From Henckelia pumila (lineage: Eukaryota > Streptophyta > Magnoliopsida > Lamiales > Gesneriaceae), in assembly GCF_033568475.1 (NCBI RefSeq), contig NC_133123.1, positions 103,727,228 through 103,791,227 of the forward strand: a stretch of DNA of 64,000 bases, written 5' to 3'. Positions 1 to 11,577 of the stretch are shown here, piece by piece. Position numbers and translations under genes: made by a program. Under the pieces are notes generated by a model. That model was not told where the DNA came from and ran no database searches. It worked only from the letters and a program-made list of their open reading frames with translations. Each line of letters starts with the position of its first letter. Positions within the stretch are counted from its first letter, which is position 1.

Positions 1-607
1 TATACATGACTTAGCCATGCATATGTTATATTTATGTTCTCTCATTTTAGAAGTGCATTTTATTCAAATTAAGGGCACAAGATATTTTATTATCAAGCTA
101 TTTTTAAACTGCGTGTGCTTGTATTTACGTAGTACTCGTTATTGGCCCCTCCCTCGCATATTCTTGCTGAGTCTTTTAGACTCACTAAACTTATTGTTTT
201 CAGGTGAGAAGTATTTCTTAGAGATTGAGGGCAAGACTATCGAGCGGACTGCGATGCAAGCATGGCACATCCCTCCGACCTATGCTATTTTTCCGCAAAA
301 GTTTATTTTAACATTTCATAGTCTTTTATCCTGTTTCTTGGATTAATGTAAATGTAAAGATTCATTGATTGTCTTGGGGCATGTAAATATCAAAGTGTTA
401 ATTATTTTAATGGTTGAATTGTCGTATCTTCTTCTCAGGTCTTTGTTCGTTTCTCGGTCTGAAACATTTAGTATTGTTGGTCGTTTTATTTTTGACTGAT
501 GTCTGTGACAGGTGGGTTGTATTATAAACAGAGAGGTCATGCCGAAATTTTTTTAAAAATCCGTATTTTATTTAGTTTAATTTAAAAGTTGAGTCAGGGT
601 CGTTTCA
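1..607 (+). repeat. LARD-1 5' LTR, right-hand part only
   Basis: This stretch is repeated almost base for base at about 6259-6869, and both copies end in GTCGTTTCA. Here the end is followed at once by a primer-binding site, so this is the 5' LTR of a plus-strand element; its left part lies outside the window. The two copies differ by scattered substitutions and by a C-run near 6402 in the 3' copy only. No gene is seen; short open frames here have no family signature. Confidence 0.9.
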
Positions 608-608
608 G

Positions 609-621
609 TTGGTATCAGAGC
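609..621 (+). promoter_or_regulatory. Primer-binding site of LARD-1 (tRNA-iMet type)
   Basis: TTGGTATCAGAGC lies two bases after the LTR end. TGGTATCAGAGC is the usual complement of the 3' end of initiator methionine tRNA used by plant LTR retrotransposons to prime minus-strand DNA. The same signal appears at the matching place in LARD-2 and in gypsy A and C. Confidence 0.92.
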
Positions 622-3587
622 ATGGTTCTGGTTTGGGTTGTGCCTACTGTCGGTTGCAAAAAACTTGAGAAGTCTCGCCTCAAAGTCTGTAAGTTTTTAA
701 AGAATTTCATATGTTGGTCATGCTTGAATTGATACTTTAAATGTTTTGATGTCACCTTCTTTTTAAAATATTTTTAAAACTAGATGTTTAATTTACTTAA
801 GTGTGTAGTTTAGGGTTTTTTTTTTTGTTTAAAACTTCTTTTATAGTTTAAAGTGTATTATTTGATTGTTTATTATTATAGCATGCGGTCCCAAGTTAAA
901 TGGAGTTGGTGTACCAATATTCCTTCCAGTTTTGGGCAGTACTTGGTTGTTGTTTGAATTATTAGGTAGTGTTAGTAATTTTGACGAGATTGTAGGAGCT
1001 TGATGAAAATATTAAACTTGCATATTATGAGGTATTATTTGATCTGTCCTGGTGGTAATTTATTCTCTTATGGGTGGAATTTAGTCGGATAAAACTAAGT
1101 GAATAGTTTTCTTAGAAATTCATAGGTGCATGTTTTGTCAGTTAAGTTTATAAACCGATCTCGTGCGAAGACTTGGGATACGAACTTGATTTTATATTAT
1201 TATGGATAGTTTGAGTCCTTCTTTTGTTATTTGGGAAAATATGATTTTTGGAAATAGTGAGTCGGTTACTATGAATCTTTCAATTATGTGAACTACCATT
1301 CCGATCGTTATTTCCTTTTCCCTTCTTTTATTCTCAAATCCGTTGTAACATATACTTTTGAGTATCCAAAATTTATTTGCACTTTCTTTGAGCATTGATG
1401 GATTCATATGACATCAATCAGCGTTGAATTCTGCCACCTTGGAATTAGTTGAACTTCTTAATAAACTCTTGTTCATGTTTATTACTTCTTGAAAATTTTT
1501 CTTCGGATCTAGAGTCGCATGTTGATGTGAGTAAGATTCACCTTGCCTTTCTTTTTGGTAATCTACTTACGTTGTGTGACTGACATCTGATTTTACTTTG
1601 AGATCGTTGTTTTCCCTGATTAATGTCGTGGGTAGACTTTGCTTGACTGAAGTCACACCGATTGCTCTTAATTGTGCTTGGATTGTTTGAGCATGATTTC
1701 ATTACCCATAGGCAAACGATCGCGAGATTTGTGCCTTGTTGGCTCATATTCATTATTCATGGAGCCTCCATTATTATGTATTCACCCCTAGAATTGAATT
1801 ATGAGTGAGTTGTTTTCACTTATCTAGATTTTTATTTTTTAACTCGTTTGTTTGTAATGCTTGCATTATTTTCGTATTAAGCAGCATTACTTGTATGTTT
1901 GTTTCCTTTCAAGATCCATCATGATGAGAATATGGGGGGATCATAATTTCAATTATCATTTTGATTTTTTGTGTGGAGAATTGGCCCGTAACCTCATAGA
2001 AAGTGTTTAGACTGTGAGAATTTAATATTAGTACTAGATAAAATTCTAAGTTATTGTTGTGATCCGAGGAATGACGACTACTAGTTATAACTAGATCCAG
2101 CGAGAAGACTACTAGTTAGTAAATTATTTGAATGGGTTGTTTCAAATGTTAAATAGGATTGTTAAGAGTAAACAGATGACTTCAGTAAGCTAAATGGGTG
2201 ATCAGTCGCGAGATAGGAAAAAAGAGATGCCCTTAGAATACTTTTGGATACTTTATATTAGCATTTTAAGATTTTGTGAAGGTCAACCGGTAAGGCTATT
2301 GTACCAACTATGAACATAGAATGATGAATAGAATATTTAGGATGTTTTCTGGATAAACGGTAGATTTACTTACCGGTGAAATGCTAAAGTACTGGAGGAG
2401 TAATTAGAAAACATTTACGATCGGATTACGAACTCTTCGAGGTGTCCAAATGTATACTAAGTTCTCGAAATATGAATTCAGGTCGTACATATAATAAATT
2501 TGGGAATTTTTGAATTTTCCGAATTGCTGTCTAGTTGAACTAGGGATTTGAATTATGTCTTCAGGCGATATATAGGAATTGTTTGGTACATAGAAACAAT
2601 CTAATCCAATAATTGGATAATAGCTCGTAGTATATTTTGACTTGAAGTGTAATTAGGGATTTCGTAGTCGTTGCGTAAGATATTGAACAGAAGCCCAGGA
2701 TCATTAAGTGTTGCACTACTAATGAGTGGCGTAGGCCTTTGGAATTTCAAATGGTTATTAAGTTGTTCTTGAAGGTATCGTAGTTCCGTAATATTAACGA
2801 CTTGGGGATATAAGGAAATTAACTCGTTTTGTCCATCCTTATGCGATTGTTGAGGAGATAGGTAATTTATTTTATCATTTGGGCATGGCGCAGAATTGTT
2901 AGTGACACATGATGGGTTCATGTGTCGTTGTTGTGGAAGCATGAGTTAGATTCATCTTATATCTTGAGGTTTAACGAGGTGTAATTGTATGGTCCCTTAG
3001 CTATCCTATTTAGAAAAGTTTAGTGTTTAGTTGTTAAGTATTTTGTAGACTTGTGAATTTCTTAAGAGCTCAATTCCATATTATAAGTGTTGAGTTAATT
3101 GTTAAATAGACAATAAGCATAGTTTGGTTGTTAGAAAGTTTTAAGTTATGGTTGAGGTCGTCATAAATTATTTATTTGGTTATATGGACTCTATTACTTG
3201 GAATTCCGACATAGGATATAAGGTTAGCATAATGTAGGTCGTGCAATAACTTAAAGATCTAAGAATCTGTAGGTTGTAGAACTTATCAGTTGCAGTAAGA
3301 TGACGTTTTTAAGTTTGCAAATTTAGATCGAAAGAAAATTTAAGGAGTGATAAAATTTCATTGAGGATAAACCACTTGGGAAGATGTAGGAATTGTAAAT
3401 TTTATGTTGCATTAAGAGTTAGTCAGATCCTTGATGATATGGATGTCAGTAAGCATCAGAGTGCGCAGTAAAAGCTTAGTAGCGTCGACTCGTGTAGGTA
3501 CTAGGTAAGAGTAGTTAGTGCCGATCTGGTCTATTGTATCTGGATCTTAGTTAGTAAATCCTGAATTTCGATGACAAAATTTCAATT

Positions 3588-3600
3588 AAGGGGGAAAGGA
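3588..3600 (+). promoter_or_regulatory. Polypurine tract of LARD-1
   Basis: The purine run AAGGGGGAAAGGA sits immediately before the 3' LTR. It would prime plus-strand DNA synthesis. LARD-2 has the equivalent run on the minus strand at 32978-32992. Confidence 0.85.
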
Positions 3601-3603
3601 ATT

Positions 3604-6600
3604 TTGGCGCCTAAAAATTCAATCTACTAAATCGCATGCATTAATTTAATAAATATTATGATTTTTATTTTTAAGTTTATTTGATTTAAATTCTTTATGT
3701 GAATTATGTGTTAATGGAATATTTCATTATTTATTCAAATGATTATATTGTGCAATTTATTTGTTTTAAAATATTTTAAAGGTTTAGGCTTGCATATTTA
3801 AATGATTTTAATTGTTTAGTTTATTCTTTTAAATGGTTTTAACTGTTTATCCTATTTGTTTAAATATTTTCGAGTGTCCAACTTATTTATTTTAATTAGC
3901 CTAAGTTTAGCGGTTAGTTATTTTAAATTATTTTAAATGTCTAGCTTATTTATTTAAATCCTTTTTAAATGTCTAAATCATTTCAAAGGTTTTTATTTCC
4001 ACTTGTGTATTTAATTAAATTGCTTTTAAACATTGGTCTAGTTTATTTAAATTATTTTAATTTGCTATCCTTGTTATTTAAATATTTTACTCATTGCCGT
4101 GACATTGAAATATTTAAAGTGTTTAATTCTTAAAATTTTCAAGCTTGTATTTTTATTTAATGCGATTTAAATTGTAGTCCTAATTGCTAGTTGTGATCTA
4201 GCATTTTTTTTAAAGGTGTGTTTCACTTTTTCATGAAATTTCCCAACTCTCTCATTTTTCTAGAGTTGTCTATTCTAGCTCTTGATTAAATCCTAGCCAC
4301 ACATTTCTCACTCACTAAAAAACTCATTTCTCACTCACTAAAAAACTCACGCACACACATACTCAAACACACACAAGAGGCGAATTGTTCCCTGTTCTTC
4401 AAGCATTCCCATCGGCTTCTTCTTCAAAATCTTCTCCACCATTCTCGCCGCCAGCAGCTTTCATTTCCGGCGAGTCACCTTCAAGAAAACTGGTCGAGCT
4501 ACTCCCCCTCCCATTGAGCTCGATTTCAGCTCCCTTCTCGCCTTCGACAGCTCGGCCGCAGCTCACTTGGCTTTTACTCCCTTCGATTTTTTTTTATTTG
4601 TCCAAGCAAGGCAAGAATATGGTTCCCTCTTTGCACTTTGTAGATTAGACATTGTGTGGCTTACCTTTATTTTAAAAATTTTTGAAGTTTATATGCGTAT
4701 ACATGTTGGTGCCCTGATCGATTTCCCTTTCCCCTTCTAGCCGAGACTTTTATACTTTTGTGAACTAGTGTTATTCGATGTATTATGGTGTATGATGGAA
4801 TTTGAAAATGCAAATGCTTGGATTGCCATGCCAAATTCGATGTTTCAGATTTTACATGCCTTAGTTTTTCTTTGAAAACTTTCACAGTTTACTCTTGGCA
4901 TGGTTTAGAGTTTGAAGTGCATTAATTGTGTTGGTTTGGATGGTGATTGAGGAGCTACCATGGGTGATATATAGTTCACATGGTAGCTTCTAGGTTGGCT
5001 TGTAGTTGGCTTGAAGGTTTGGTTGGAGATGCATTAGAATTTGAGGATTTGGGGCTCGGTTTGATAGTGTTTGAGGGGCTGTCCTTGAGCTGGGGTTTAT
5101 GGTGATTTAAGGTGAGTGGTAAGGGCTGGAAACGAGGTGATTGTTGGTCATGGTACTAGGATTGGAGGCTCGGGAGATTGGGAGAGTTATAGTTAAGTCT
5201 TGGATTGAGTTGGAACATGGTAACTTGAGCAAATTTTTGTGAGTATTGGGGGCTGTCCGGAAACATATGGTTAAAACAGGGTTAAAAGTGAAATGCCATG
5301 GTGGGCTCGGGTCTGGAAATTGTCTTAAATATCGGGGTTAGGTCGGTTCAAGAGGGAATTAATTCGGTTAAGTTTCGGCTGAGTTCTAGGCATTCGAAAA
5401 GAGAGGTGCAGATTTTTTTCTTAAAAACAGGGCTGTCCGGAATCGAATTTTTAAAACAGGGTTTATCTCATGTTTTGGTTAAGGGCTCGAGTTTGGGAAT
5501 AGTTAGGATGTTGGGAATATGTCGGTTCAAGCGGAAATCAATTCGGATAAGTTTTGGTCGAGTTTTAGATTTTTGATTGATTAGGTGCAGAATTTTGAAG
5601 CCAAAGGGGCTTGCTGCCCGGAAGTTGATTTTTTATAAAATGATCGCTTAGGAAAAAATTCCGAGGATGATTTCTTGGCTTAGTTCTAAGTGTCATGGAG
5701 TCGTGGTTTCAAGCGGAATCCTTTTTGATCAGGAATCGAGCAAGTTACATATTTTACAGGCGAACCGCTCCAATTTGCCTTAAGCGCTACATTATGGTTT
5801 AGTTTTTCCCATCCTTTGGTTTGTTTCCTAAATCACCATCCCGATCATCCATGTGTGAGTCATATGCATGATTATTGATTAACATTTACATGTACGTCAT
5901 ATTTACATATGCATGCTAAGTCTCATATTCAATAAAGGAAACAAATATTTTTGAACGAAGTGAGATGGTTGTGACTACATATTCATGTGTTTCTGTGGGG
6001 CTGAAAGAAGGTTTGGCCTTCCCTACCAAATCATTATGAGTTTTCTTACCTTAGCATGTGTTCGTGTGGCGCCGGAGCTATTCTGGTCTCCCTTACAAAT
6101 ATAGGGCAAGATTGGGTTGGGTTTCATCTCGACCTCCTTGTGTCATTGTGCACTATAGCCATGATTATGATCGCAATCACAGAGTCACAATCAAGGATCT
6201 AAGTTCACAGTTACAATTACAGTTACAGATTCAGATACAGTTTATGCAGTTTCATTGAATATACATGACTTAGCCATGCATATGTTATATTTATGTTCTC
6301 TCATTTTAGAAGTACATTTTATTCAAATTAAGGGCACAAGATATTCTATTATCAAGCTATTTTTAAACTGCGTGTGCTTGTATTTACGTAGTACTCGTTA
6401 ACCCCCCCCCCCCCCCACATATTCTTGCTGAGTCTTTTAGACTCACTACACTTATTGTTTGCAGGTGAGAAGTATTTCTTATAGACTGAGGGGCAAGACT
6501 ATCGAGCGGACTGCGATGCGGGCACGACACATCCCTCTGACCTATGCTATTCTTTCGCAAAAGTTTATTTTAACATTTCATAGTCTTTTATCCTGTTTCT

Positions 6601-6869
6601 TAGATTAATGTAAATGTAAAGATTCATTGATTGTCTTGGGGCATGGAAATATCAAAGTGTTAATTATTTTAATGGTTGAATTGTCGTATCTTCTTCTCAG
6701 TTCTTCGTTCGTTTCTCGGTCTAAAATATTTAGTATTGTTGGTCGTTTTATTTTTGACTGCTGTCTGTGACAGGTGGGTTGTATTATAAACAGAGAGGTC
6801 ATGCCGAAATTTTTTGAAAAATCCGTATTTTATTTAGTTTAATTTAAAAGTTGAGTCAGGGTCGTTTCA
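3604..6869 (+). repeat. LARD-1 3' LTR (about 3.27 kb)
   Basis: The LTR starts right after the polypurine tract. The expected TG start is damaged (TTGGCGCCTAAA against TGTAGCACCTAAA in LARD-2), and it ends GTCGTTTCA at 6869. The first 600 bp are very AT-rich with ATTTAAAT-like repeats; 4300-4660 is pyrimidine-rich with Ser/Pro-coding frames that I regard as leader sequence; 5980-6160 corresponds to the minisatellite zone of the other copies. A 24-bp tandem duplication lies at 4301-4349 (TTTCTCACTCACTAAAAAACTC twice). At 6870 it abuts gypsy B pol, so LARD-1 was inserted into that gene. Confidence 0.88.
6402..6416 (+). repeat. C15 homopolymer in LARD-1 3' LTR
   Basis: A run of 15 C occupies the place where the 5' copy reads TTGGCCCCTCCCTCGC (about 141-156). 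It arose after insertion or is an assembly-sensitive run. Confidence 0.9.
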
Positions 6870-6870
6870 G

Positions 6871-7222
6871 CCTGTCTTCTTGCGAGTATCACTGTTCCGG
6901 AAGGAGATGAGGTTTGGTCTGAAGGGAAAGTTAGCACCAAGATTCATTGGTCCATTTGAGATACTAGAGAAATTCGGAGATGTGGCTTACCGCTTCGTCA
7001 GTATATTGCAGATGAGTCGTACACTCGGCATCCAACAGAGGTTCAGTTAGAGTCCTATTTTTCATACGTGGAGAGACCGCTCATGATTATTGAAAAAAAG
7101 ACAAGATTATTCGGAATAAGCGCATTTCTCTAGTCATGGTTCAGTGGCAACGTCGAGGCACTGAAGAGACAACTTGAGAGTTAGAGAGTCGTATGCGTTC
7201 CGAGCATCCGGAGTTGTTCTGA
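6871..7222 (+). pseudogene. Gypsy B: end of pol (integrase C-terminus and chromodomain-like tail), broken
   Basis: The frames contain the motif RFGLKGKLAPRFIGPFEILE and, near 7110-7222, an ISLVMVQWQRRGTEE stretch followed by SRMRSEHPELF. These are the post-integrase GPF/Y region and the chromodomain-like tail of plant chromoviruses. Frameshifts near 7000 and 7100 and a TGA at about 7193 (from the Trp expected in the ATWE motif) break it. The upstream part of pol was separated by the LARD-1 insertion and is outside the window. The equivalent region of gypsy A (29226-29624) is close in sequence. Confidence 0.85.
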
Positions 7223-7439
7223 TTGTATTTTTCTTTGCGCAGTTCAGTTGTAATTGTAAAACTGTAGTTTAGAATTGAGATCTTATTTTCAGTGATGTTT
7301 TGTTCTAATTTTCCTAGTATGGATTCCGAGGACGGAACTATTAAGTTGGGGAGAATGTAGAACCCGATTTCTAATTAAGTTAATCAATTCTCTAAAAATA
7401 TTCAATTAGCCAAAACACGATTAAGGAATTCCCAATTGG

Positions 7440-7800
7440 ATTTAAGGAATTGGAAATCGGATTCAGAACAATCGGAAATGGTTCCGATGACTTCAAGTTA
7501 TTGGATAGTTTGGAAGCTATGAAGAGAAGATCGAAAGCAGCGTTGTACTTCGGAGGCAAAGGGTGAGTTCGAAATATCCGAACCCGTGATCGGAAGGTCC
7601 GATCGCCTTTGGAAAAATTATTGGCTTCCTGATTGGTGAATTGACGCGAGAGATCGGAAGCTCCGAACAATAGTTCTGAAGATCCGAACTCCGTCGACAG
7701 CAATGTGTTGTCCAATCAAGGACACGCGTTTGGTAGCTAGTGATCGGATGCTCCAAAGTCAGTTCGGAAGCTCCAATCCAGGGATCGGAAGGTCCGATCT
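7440..7800 (+). repeat. Palindrome array TCGGAAGNTCCGA in gypsy B U3
   Basis: The region holds about eight copies of an imperfect 14-bp palindrome, for example GATCGGAAGGTCCGATC at 7580, GATCGGAAGCTCCGAAC at 7652 and GATCGGAAGGTCCGATC at 7783. Half-sites TCGGA and TCCGA account for most of the GC content. The array ends a few bases before the TATA box. Confidence 0.9.
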
Positions 7801-7805
7801 TCGCC

Positions 7806-7814
7806 TATAAATAG
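7806..7814 (+). promoter_or_regulatory. TATA box of gypsy B LTR
   Basis: TATAAATAG occurs once, directly after the palindrome array, in the same position as in gypsy A and C LTRs. It is the likely core promoter. Confidence 0.75.
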
Positions 7815-8435
7815 GAGTCGAGAACTTCACTTTCATTTTCAAATTCACTCTTCTCTCTCTCGTTTCTTGTTGATTTGGAAGGTTTTCAGTCGTTGTCTTG
7901 AGGACCAGTTGATAGCGAGGCTATCGAGATCGTAATGGAGTTGTCTAGAGTTTCAAGACATCAACATCAAAGGGCTAACGACGGAAGCAGGTATAAGTCT
8001 AGATTCTGATTAGATTTTGTGAGTAGTTATTAGTCTAGTTAAGGCTTTTAGTAGACAGTAAGTGATATGGTGATTATCTACTTATAGGCTTGGACTAGAG
8101 AGCCAATGTTGTCAGGTTATTTATCTTGGGGTACGGACGTACTATCCGGGATATCCTGGTTGAGTATGCATGTTCTATATTTGCATGTTTATATGGCATA
8201 ACTTATGTGCATATATTATATCACAATTATTATGCTACATGTATTATCATATTAATCATGTACCTTGATATAACCCGTAGTGGGGTCGCTCAACCCTGAG
8301 TTCTTGAGTGAATGATTGGACCTGTTGTGTTACGGGATCAGGTCACTTATATCCAAATTTTCTTTTTGGTGTGCGAGTCACCTCTTGATGCGATGACCTA
8401 CCGTGCTACATACCATGACACCCTTAATTGAATCG

Positions 8436-11005
8436 TTTTTTTTTACCGTGATAGGTTTTCGATACCATTCGAGAATTAGGGTCATTCGGGAATAGTTTAC
8501 AACCCTTTCCTCCCTCTTCTTCACGCCGCCACAAACCATCTCCGTCTTCAAGGCCGATTTTCATGCGAAATCCCTCAAAAAGTTGTCACTCTCACTTGAT
8601 GGCGGATGCTTTTGGAATTTATTTCCTAAGAAGCGGATGCTTGTAGTTCGAATTGGCAAAGGGAAATATTCATTTTGCGCGTGAAAGCTCATCGGATCGT
8701 GCCGACTGACGCATCAATTTTTTCAGATTGAGGTAATTTTTACATAGATAAATAACCCTTGATGCGACTCATTTCAGTGGGCACACAGTGCTAGTCGCCA
8801 AAACTGAAGACTTCACATTCACGTGATGGTAAACCAATTGAATCTTGGGCTAAACTGCAGAAACATCTCAAAAATTGTTTGTGTTCATGCACTCATATAT
8901 AGTTTGATTCAATCGGTAGTTAAATTAACCGAACACACATTCCTCGTTATCTACCGATTTTGGATTTTGTCCATTAATCAGCCATCAAGTTGTGTAAGCT
9001 CCCTAAGTAAAAAACAGTAGAGGCAAATATTAAAAGAAACTGGAATCTGAAACGTAACAACTCGTCTAATACATCGAAATTTCTAGGTGATATTGTCTTA
9101 ACAAGAACATGCAATGAAAACAAAATTTCTTATAGCCTTCTTGCTTCCCTCTCTACCAGAAACCTTCCGCCTCTGACCGGGCTGCTCAAGAGCTATTCTG
9201 ACACACTACAACACAATTAGAGCAATCAATGGGTTACCAACTCTCCGGCGACAAGTAAAAGCATGTTTGCATAAAACACCTTAAAGAAAATCAGAAAGTT
9301 CGCAAGTGCTTACTCTTGATTCTAAAATTGGGCTTCATGAACCCTCTTTTCTACTGCTTATGCAAAACACAAGTTCTTAAAATCCAATGTTTTATACTTT
9401 ATCATATCAAGAGTTTCCTTATAGCATACTTCTTTCCGAGTATCTGCAATTCATATACGACATTAACGATAATTTAAGAAAATCAATTCCATAAATTGCG
9501 GGCACATGTAATCCCCGCTTTTATTTTCAAAATGTTTTTTTATAAAGTGATACTACTATTACATAAAAGTATTCTGTTTGTAAAAGCTAATTAAGACTTT
9601 AACTTTCTTGCAAGTCCTTTGAGCAATTTGAATTTGCTTGAGCAGTCGTTACTGCCCGAAAACACAAGGAATTTGACATGAGGAATATACAAATGCAGAA
9701 AATAAGAGATATTATATACAGATTTGAAGGCTTTGCATTCATTTTACTGCTGTCATTTTTTACCCTCAAGGAACTTATAGAACCTTTTGATTCTCCAAAA
9801 CACTTTACAATCACTCCATTCAAATTATGTGGCTGAAAGTCCGAAACTCTTAGCCTTATGCTTTTATACCTTAGTCAGATTAGACTAAGTCGATAACTAA
9901 AAACCAGATTCCACTTCAACTATGTCTAAGTGATTTAATGCTAAAACAACCGAGTCAACAAGCCTCAATGATTGCTCGAGTTTACAACTAGGAATAATAG
10001 TAAAAAACCGAGTCACAAAATTTATGATCTTAGAATCTCTGATATCATGCACACTTACGTAGAGCGGTAACAAGAATGACTAATCAGTCAACTTATCCAC
10101 TATCTCCCCAGAAAAAAACCAAGTCCTAAAAAGTCGCTAGAGTATGACAAACCTCAGGATTTTATATAACCAGTATTTGCTATAACTCACAAGAACATTC
10201 TTTACTCTTTGTAAGAGGATGAACCTCAGGATTTTATATAACCAGTATTTGCTATAACTCACAAGAACATTCTTTACTCTTTGTAAGAGGATGAAGGACT
10301 TGAAGGAGATGTGAGTTTTTAAGTCTCTGGTTTTTGTAAATAATATTTGACAGCAAGATAGTTATTAGCTAGGTATGCACGAGAATGATTAGCCTCGGAA
10401 GTTTCAAACCATCAGGTAACCTTAACCTCTTGAACGCAATGCCAGTAATTCCAACCGAATAAAACTAAATCGGGCACCAAAATTATACAACTTAGATGAT
10501 ATGAGTACCACATACCCCCAGAAAAATTCAAGCAATGTCACCACGATTCTGAACACGAATAACCTCTCATATGTCTTTTCCTTAAAAAGTTAAACCAAAA
10601 CTACTTTTCTTGGTGGAGTACTATAGCTCGTGCCCAAACATTATTTGCAACACTTCTCCTAGAATTTCATTCAGTTTGATAACTTGATTGATTATCAGTT
10701 CGTCATTCTTGAACCGGTAATATCATGACTCCAAAACACCAAAAAAAACCTATTGAATCCATCATGACCAGAGTTGCATTACGCAATCCCAGGTTTCAGA
10801 CAAACAAATTATACTACAGTTTTATCCGGGATCCTTCCATGACCCACAGAAACAAACATCGAAACAAGAAGGAAGAGCCGAAAATCAAATACATACAACG
10901 ACGTCATAAAAGGAAACCACAAATTGATTCCAGAAAAATGTAGACTCTACAAAAGCTAAATCGCACAAAACGAGAAATAGGTTGTCGAAAAGTCACCTTT
11001 CTGAA
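8436..11005. other. Spacer without recognised genes
   Basis: No transposon protein or known host protein is seen. The stretch is AT-rich with dense stops. On the minus strand, 9050-9215 could be a short exon: a pyrimidine/AG acceptor-like site precedes a basic open segment, but nothing supports it beyond that. It may hold the 3' part or downstream flank of the small gene at 11006-11182. Confidence 0.5.
10149..10294. repeat. Perfect 72-bp tandem duplication
   Basis: The segment beginning ACCTCAGGATTTTATATAAC at 10151 is repeated without change from 10223, ending in GTAAGAGGATGAA both times. The lack of differences suggests a recent event or an assembly artefact. Confidence 0.93.
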
Positions 11006-11182
11006 TCAAAATCCAGCCATTTTGTAGAGAATGAAGCCGAGGAAACTGAAGAAAATGCACAGGAAAAGGTAATCCACAAAGACGAAGAATGTGGGTGACC
11101 CATAATTACTCTTCGCCGCCGATTTCCGATTCGCTTGATGCTTCAATACTGATCCCTCTTCATTTACTCCAAGATTTGCCAT
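11006..11182 (-). CDS. Small single-pass membrane protein, 58 aa, unknown function
   Basis: The frame begins [20 protein letters not shown] and ends in TGA. I chose this ATG over one six codons upstream because what follows reads as a compact protein: a polar, basic N-terminal half (residues 1-27, with [12 protein letters not shown]) and one hydrophobic segment at about residues 31-54 ([20 protein letters not shown]) followed by YKMAGF. That is the design of a small tail-anchored or single-pass membrane protein. Codon use is not like the retroelement genes, and a pyrimidine-rich leader lies upstream. I do not recognise the family. It is the only frame in the window that looks like an undamaged host gene; no intron is needed. 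Alternatively it could be one exon of a longer gene. Confidence 0.55.
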   Translation of the reverse strand: MANLGVNEEGSVLKHQANRKSAAKSNYGSPTFFVFVDYLFLCIFFSFLGFILYKMAGF

Positions 11183-11389
11183 AATGATGATGCAGAACAA
11201 TAATGTAGATCTCTCCTCCTCTCACCACCCCCGAAGTAAAATGATATTGCAACATGAAATTCGTTAACATTTTTAATTCATGAATTTCCATTTTTTTCTT
11301 TTAAAAAAATATATCTATCAATTTTTAATAAGCATGGGTAAACCATGTAAACCCTCGAACTAACGCAATAGTCTGCAAATTACGAGTCA

Positions 11390-11572
11390 GATAAAAAAAT
11401 CACTTTTTAAAAAAGTATTTTTTCAATTAATAAGGTGTTTGGATGGTCAGATAAGTACTTAAAAAAGTACTTTTTAAGTCAAAAAATAAGTTTTTTCAAA
11501 AGCAAAAAAGTATAGCTTAAAAAGCATTTTTTTAAAAAAAATATCTATGAAATCTAAACGGGCTCTACGTTA
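11390..11572. mobile_element. MITE-like AT-rich palindromic patch
   Basis: The stretch contains GGTGTTTGGATGG near 11442 and, at its other end, AAATCTAAACGGGCTC (11548-11563), roughly inverted relative to each other, with the palindrome ACTTAAAAAAGTACTTTTTAAGT at about 11457-11479 between them. This layout is common in plant hAT-type miniature elements. No clear target duplication was found. Confidence 0.4.
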
Positions 11573-11577
11573 AACAA

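Larger units (their letters stand above)
608..3603 (+). mobile_element. LARD-1 internal domain, non-coding
   Basis: About 3.0 kb lie between primer site and polypurine tract. I find no gag, protease, reverse transcriptase, RNase H or integrase motif in any frame; stops are dense and the longest frame (2601-2942, minus) has no recognisable features. LARD-2 has a recognisably homologous internal domain (for example the stretches at 640-710 and 895-935 match the reverse complement of 35990-35925 and 35760-35690), so the sequence is a family trait and not random filler. Such elements are thought to move with proteins from a related autonomous element; none with these LTRs is in the window. Confidence 0.82.
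7356..8435 (+). repeat. Gypsy B 3' LTR, truncated at its right end
   Basis: The LTR opens with TGTAGAACCCG directly after a purine run AAGTTGGGGAGAA. It resembles the 5' LTR of gypsy C in order and content: palindrome array, TATA box at 7806, a shared GCTAACGACGGA block near 7975, and a GTGCTACATACCA block near 8402. After about 8435 similarity to gypsy C stops, so the distal end appears deleted. Confidence 0.75.

Noticed and set aside
4385..4648. Ser/Pro-rich open frame of 87 codons
   Set aside because: It lies in the LARD-1 LTR in a pyrimidine-rich leader; the other LTR copies do not keep the frame.
1..6869. LARD-1 as a decayed autonomous gypsy
   Set aside because: No trace of pol in six frames over 3.0 kb, while the homologous LARD-2 interior is equally free of it; gypsy A-D in the same window are decayed yet easily recognised.
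9050..9215. Possible minus-strand exon with a TTGTGTTGTAG acceptor-like site
   Set aside because: Short, basic, no homology recognised and no donor site that links it to the small gene.
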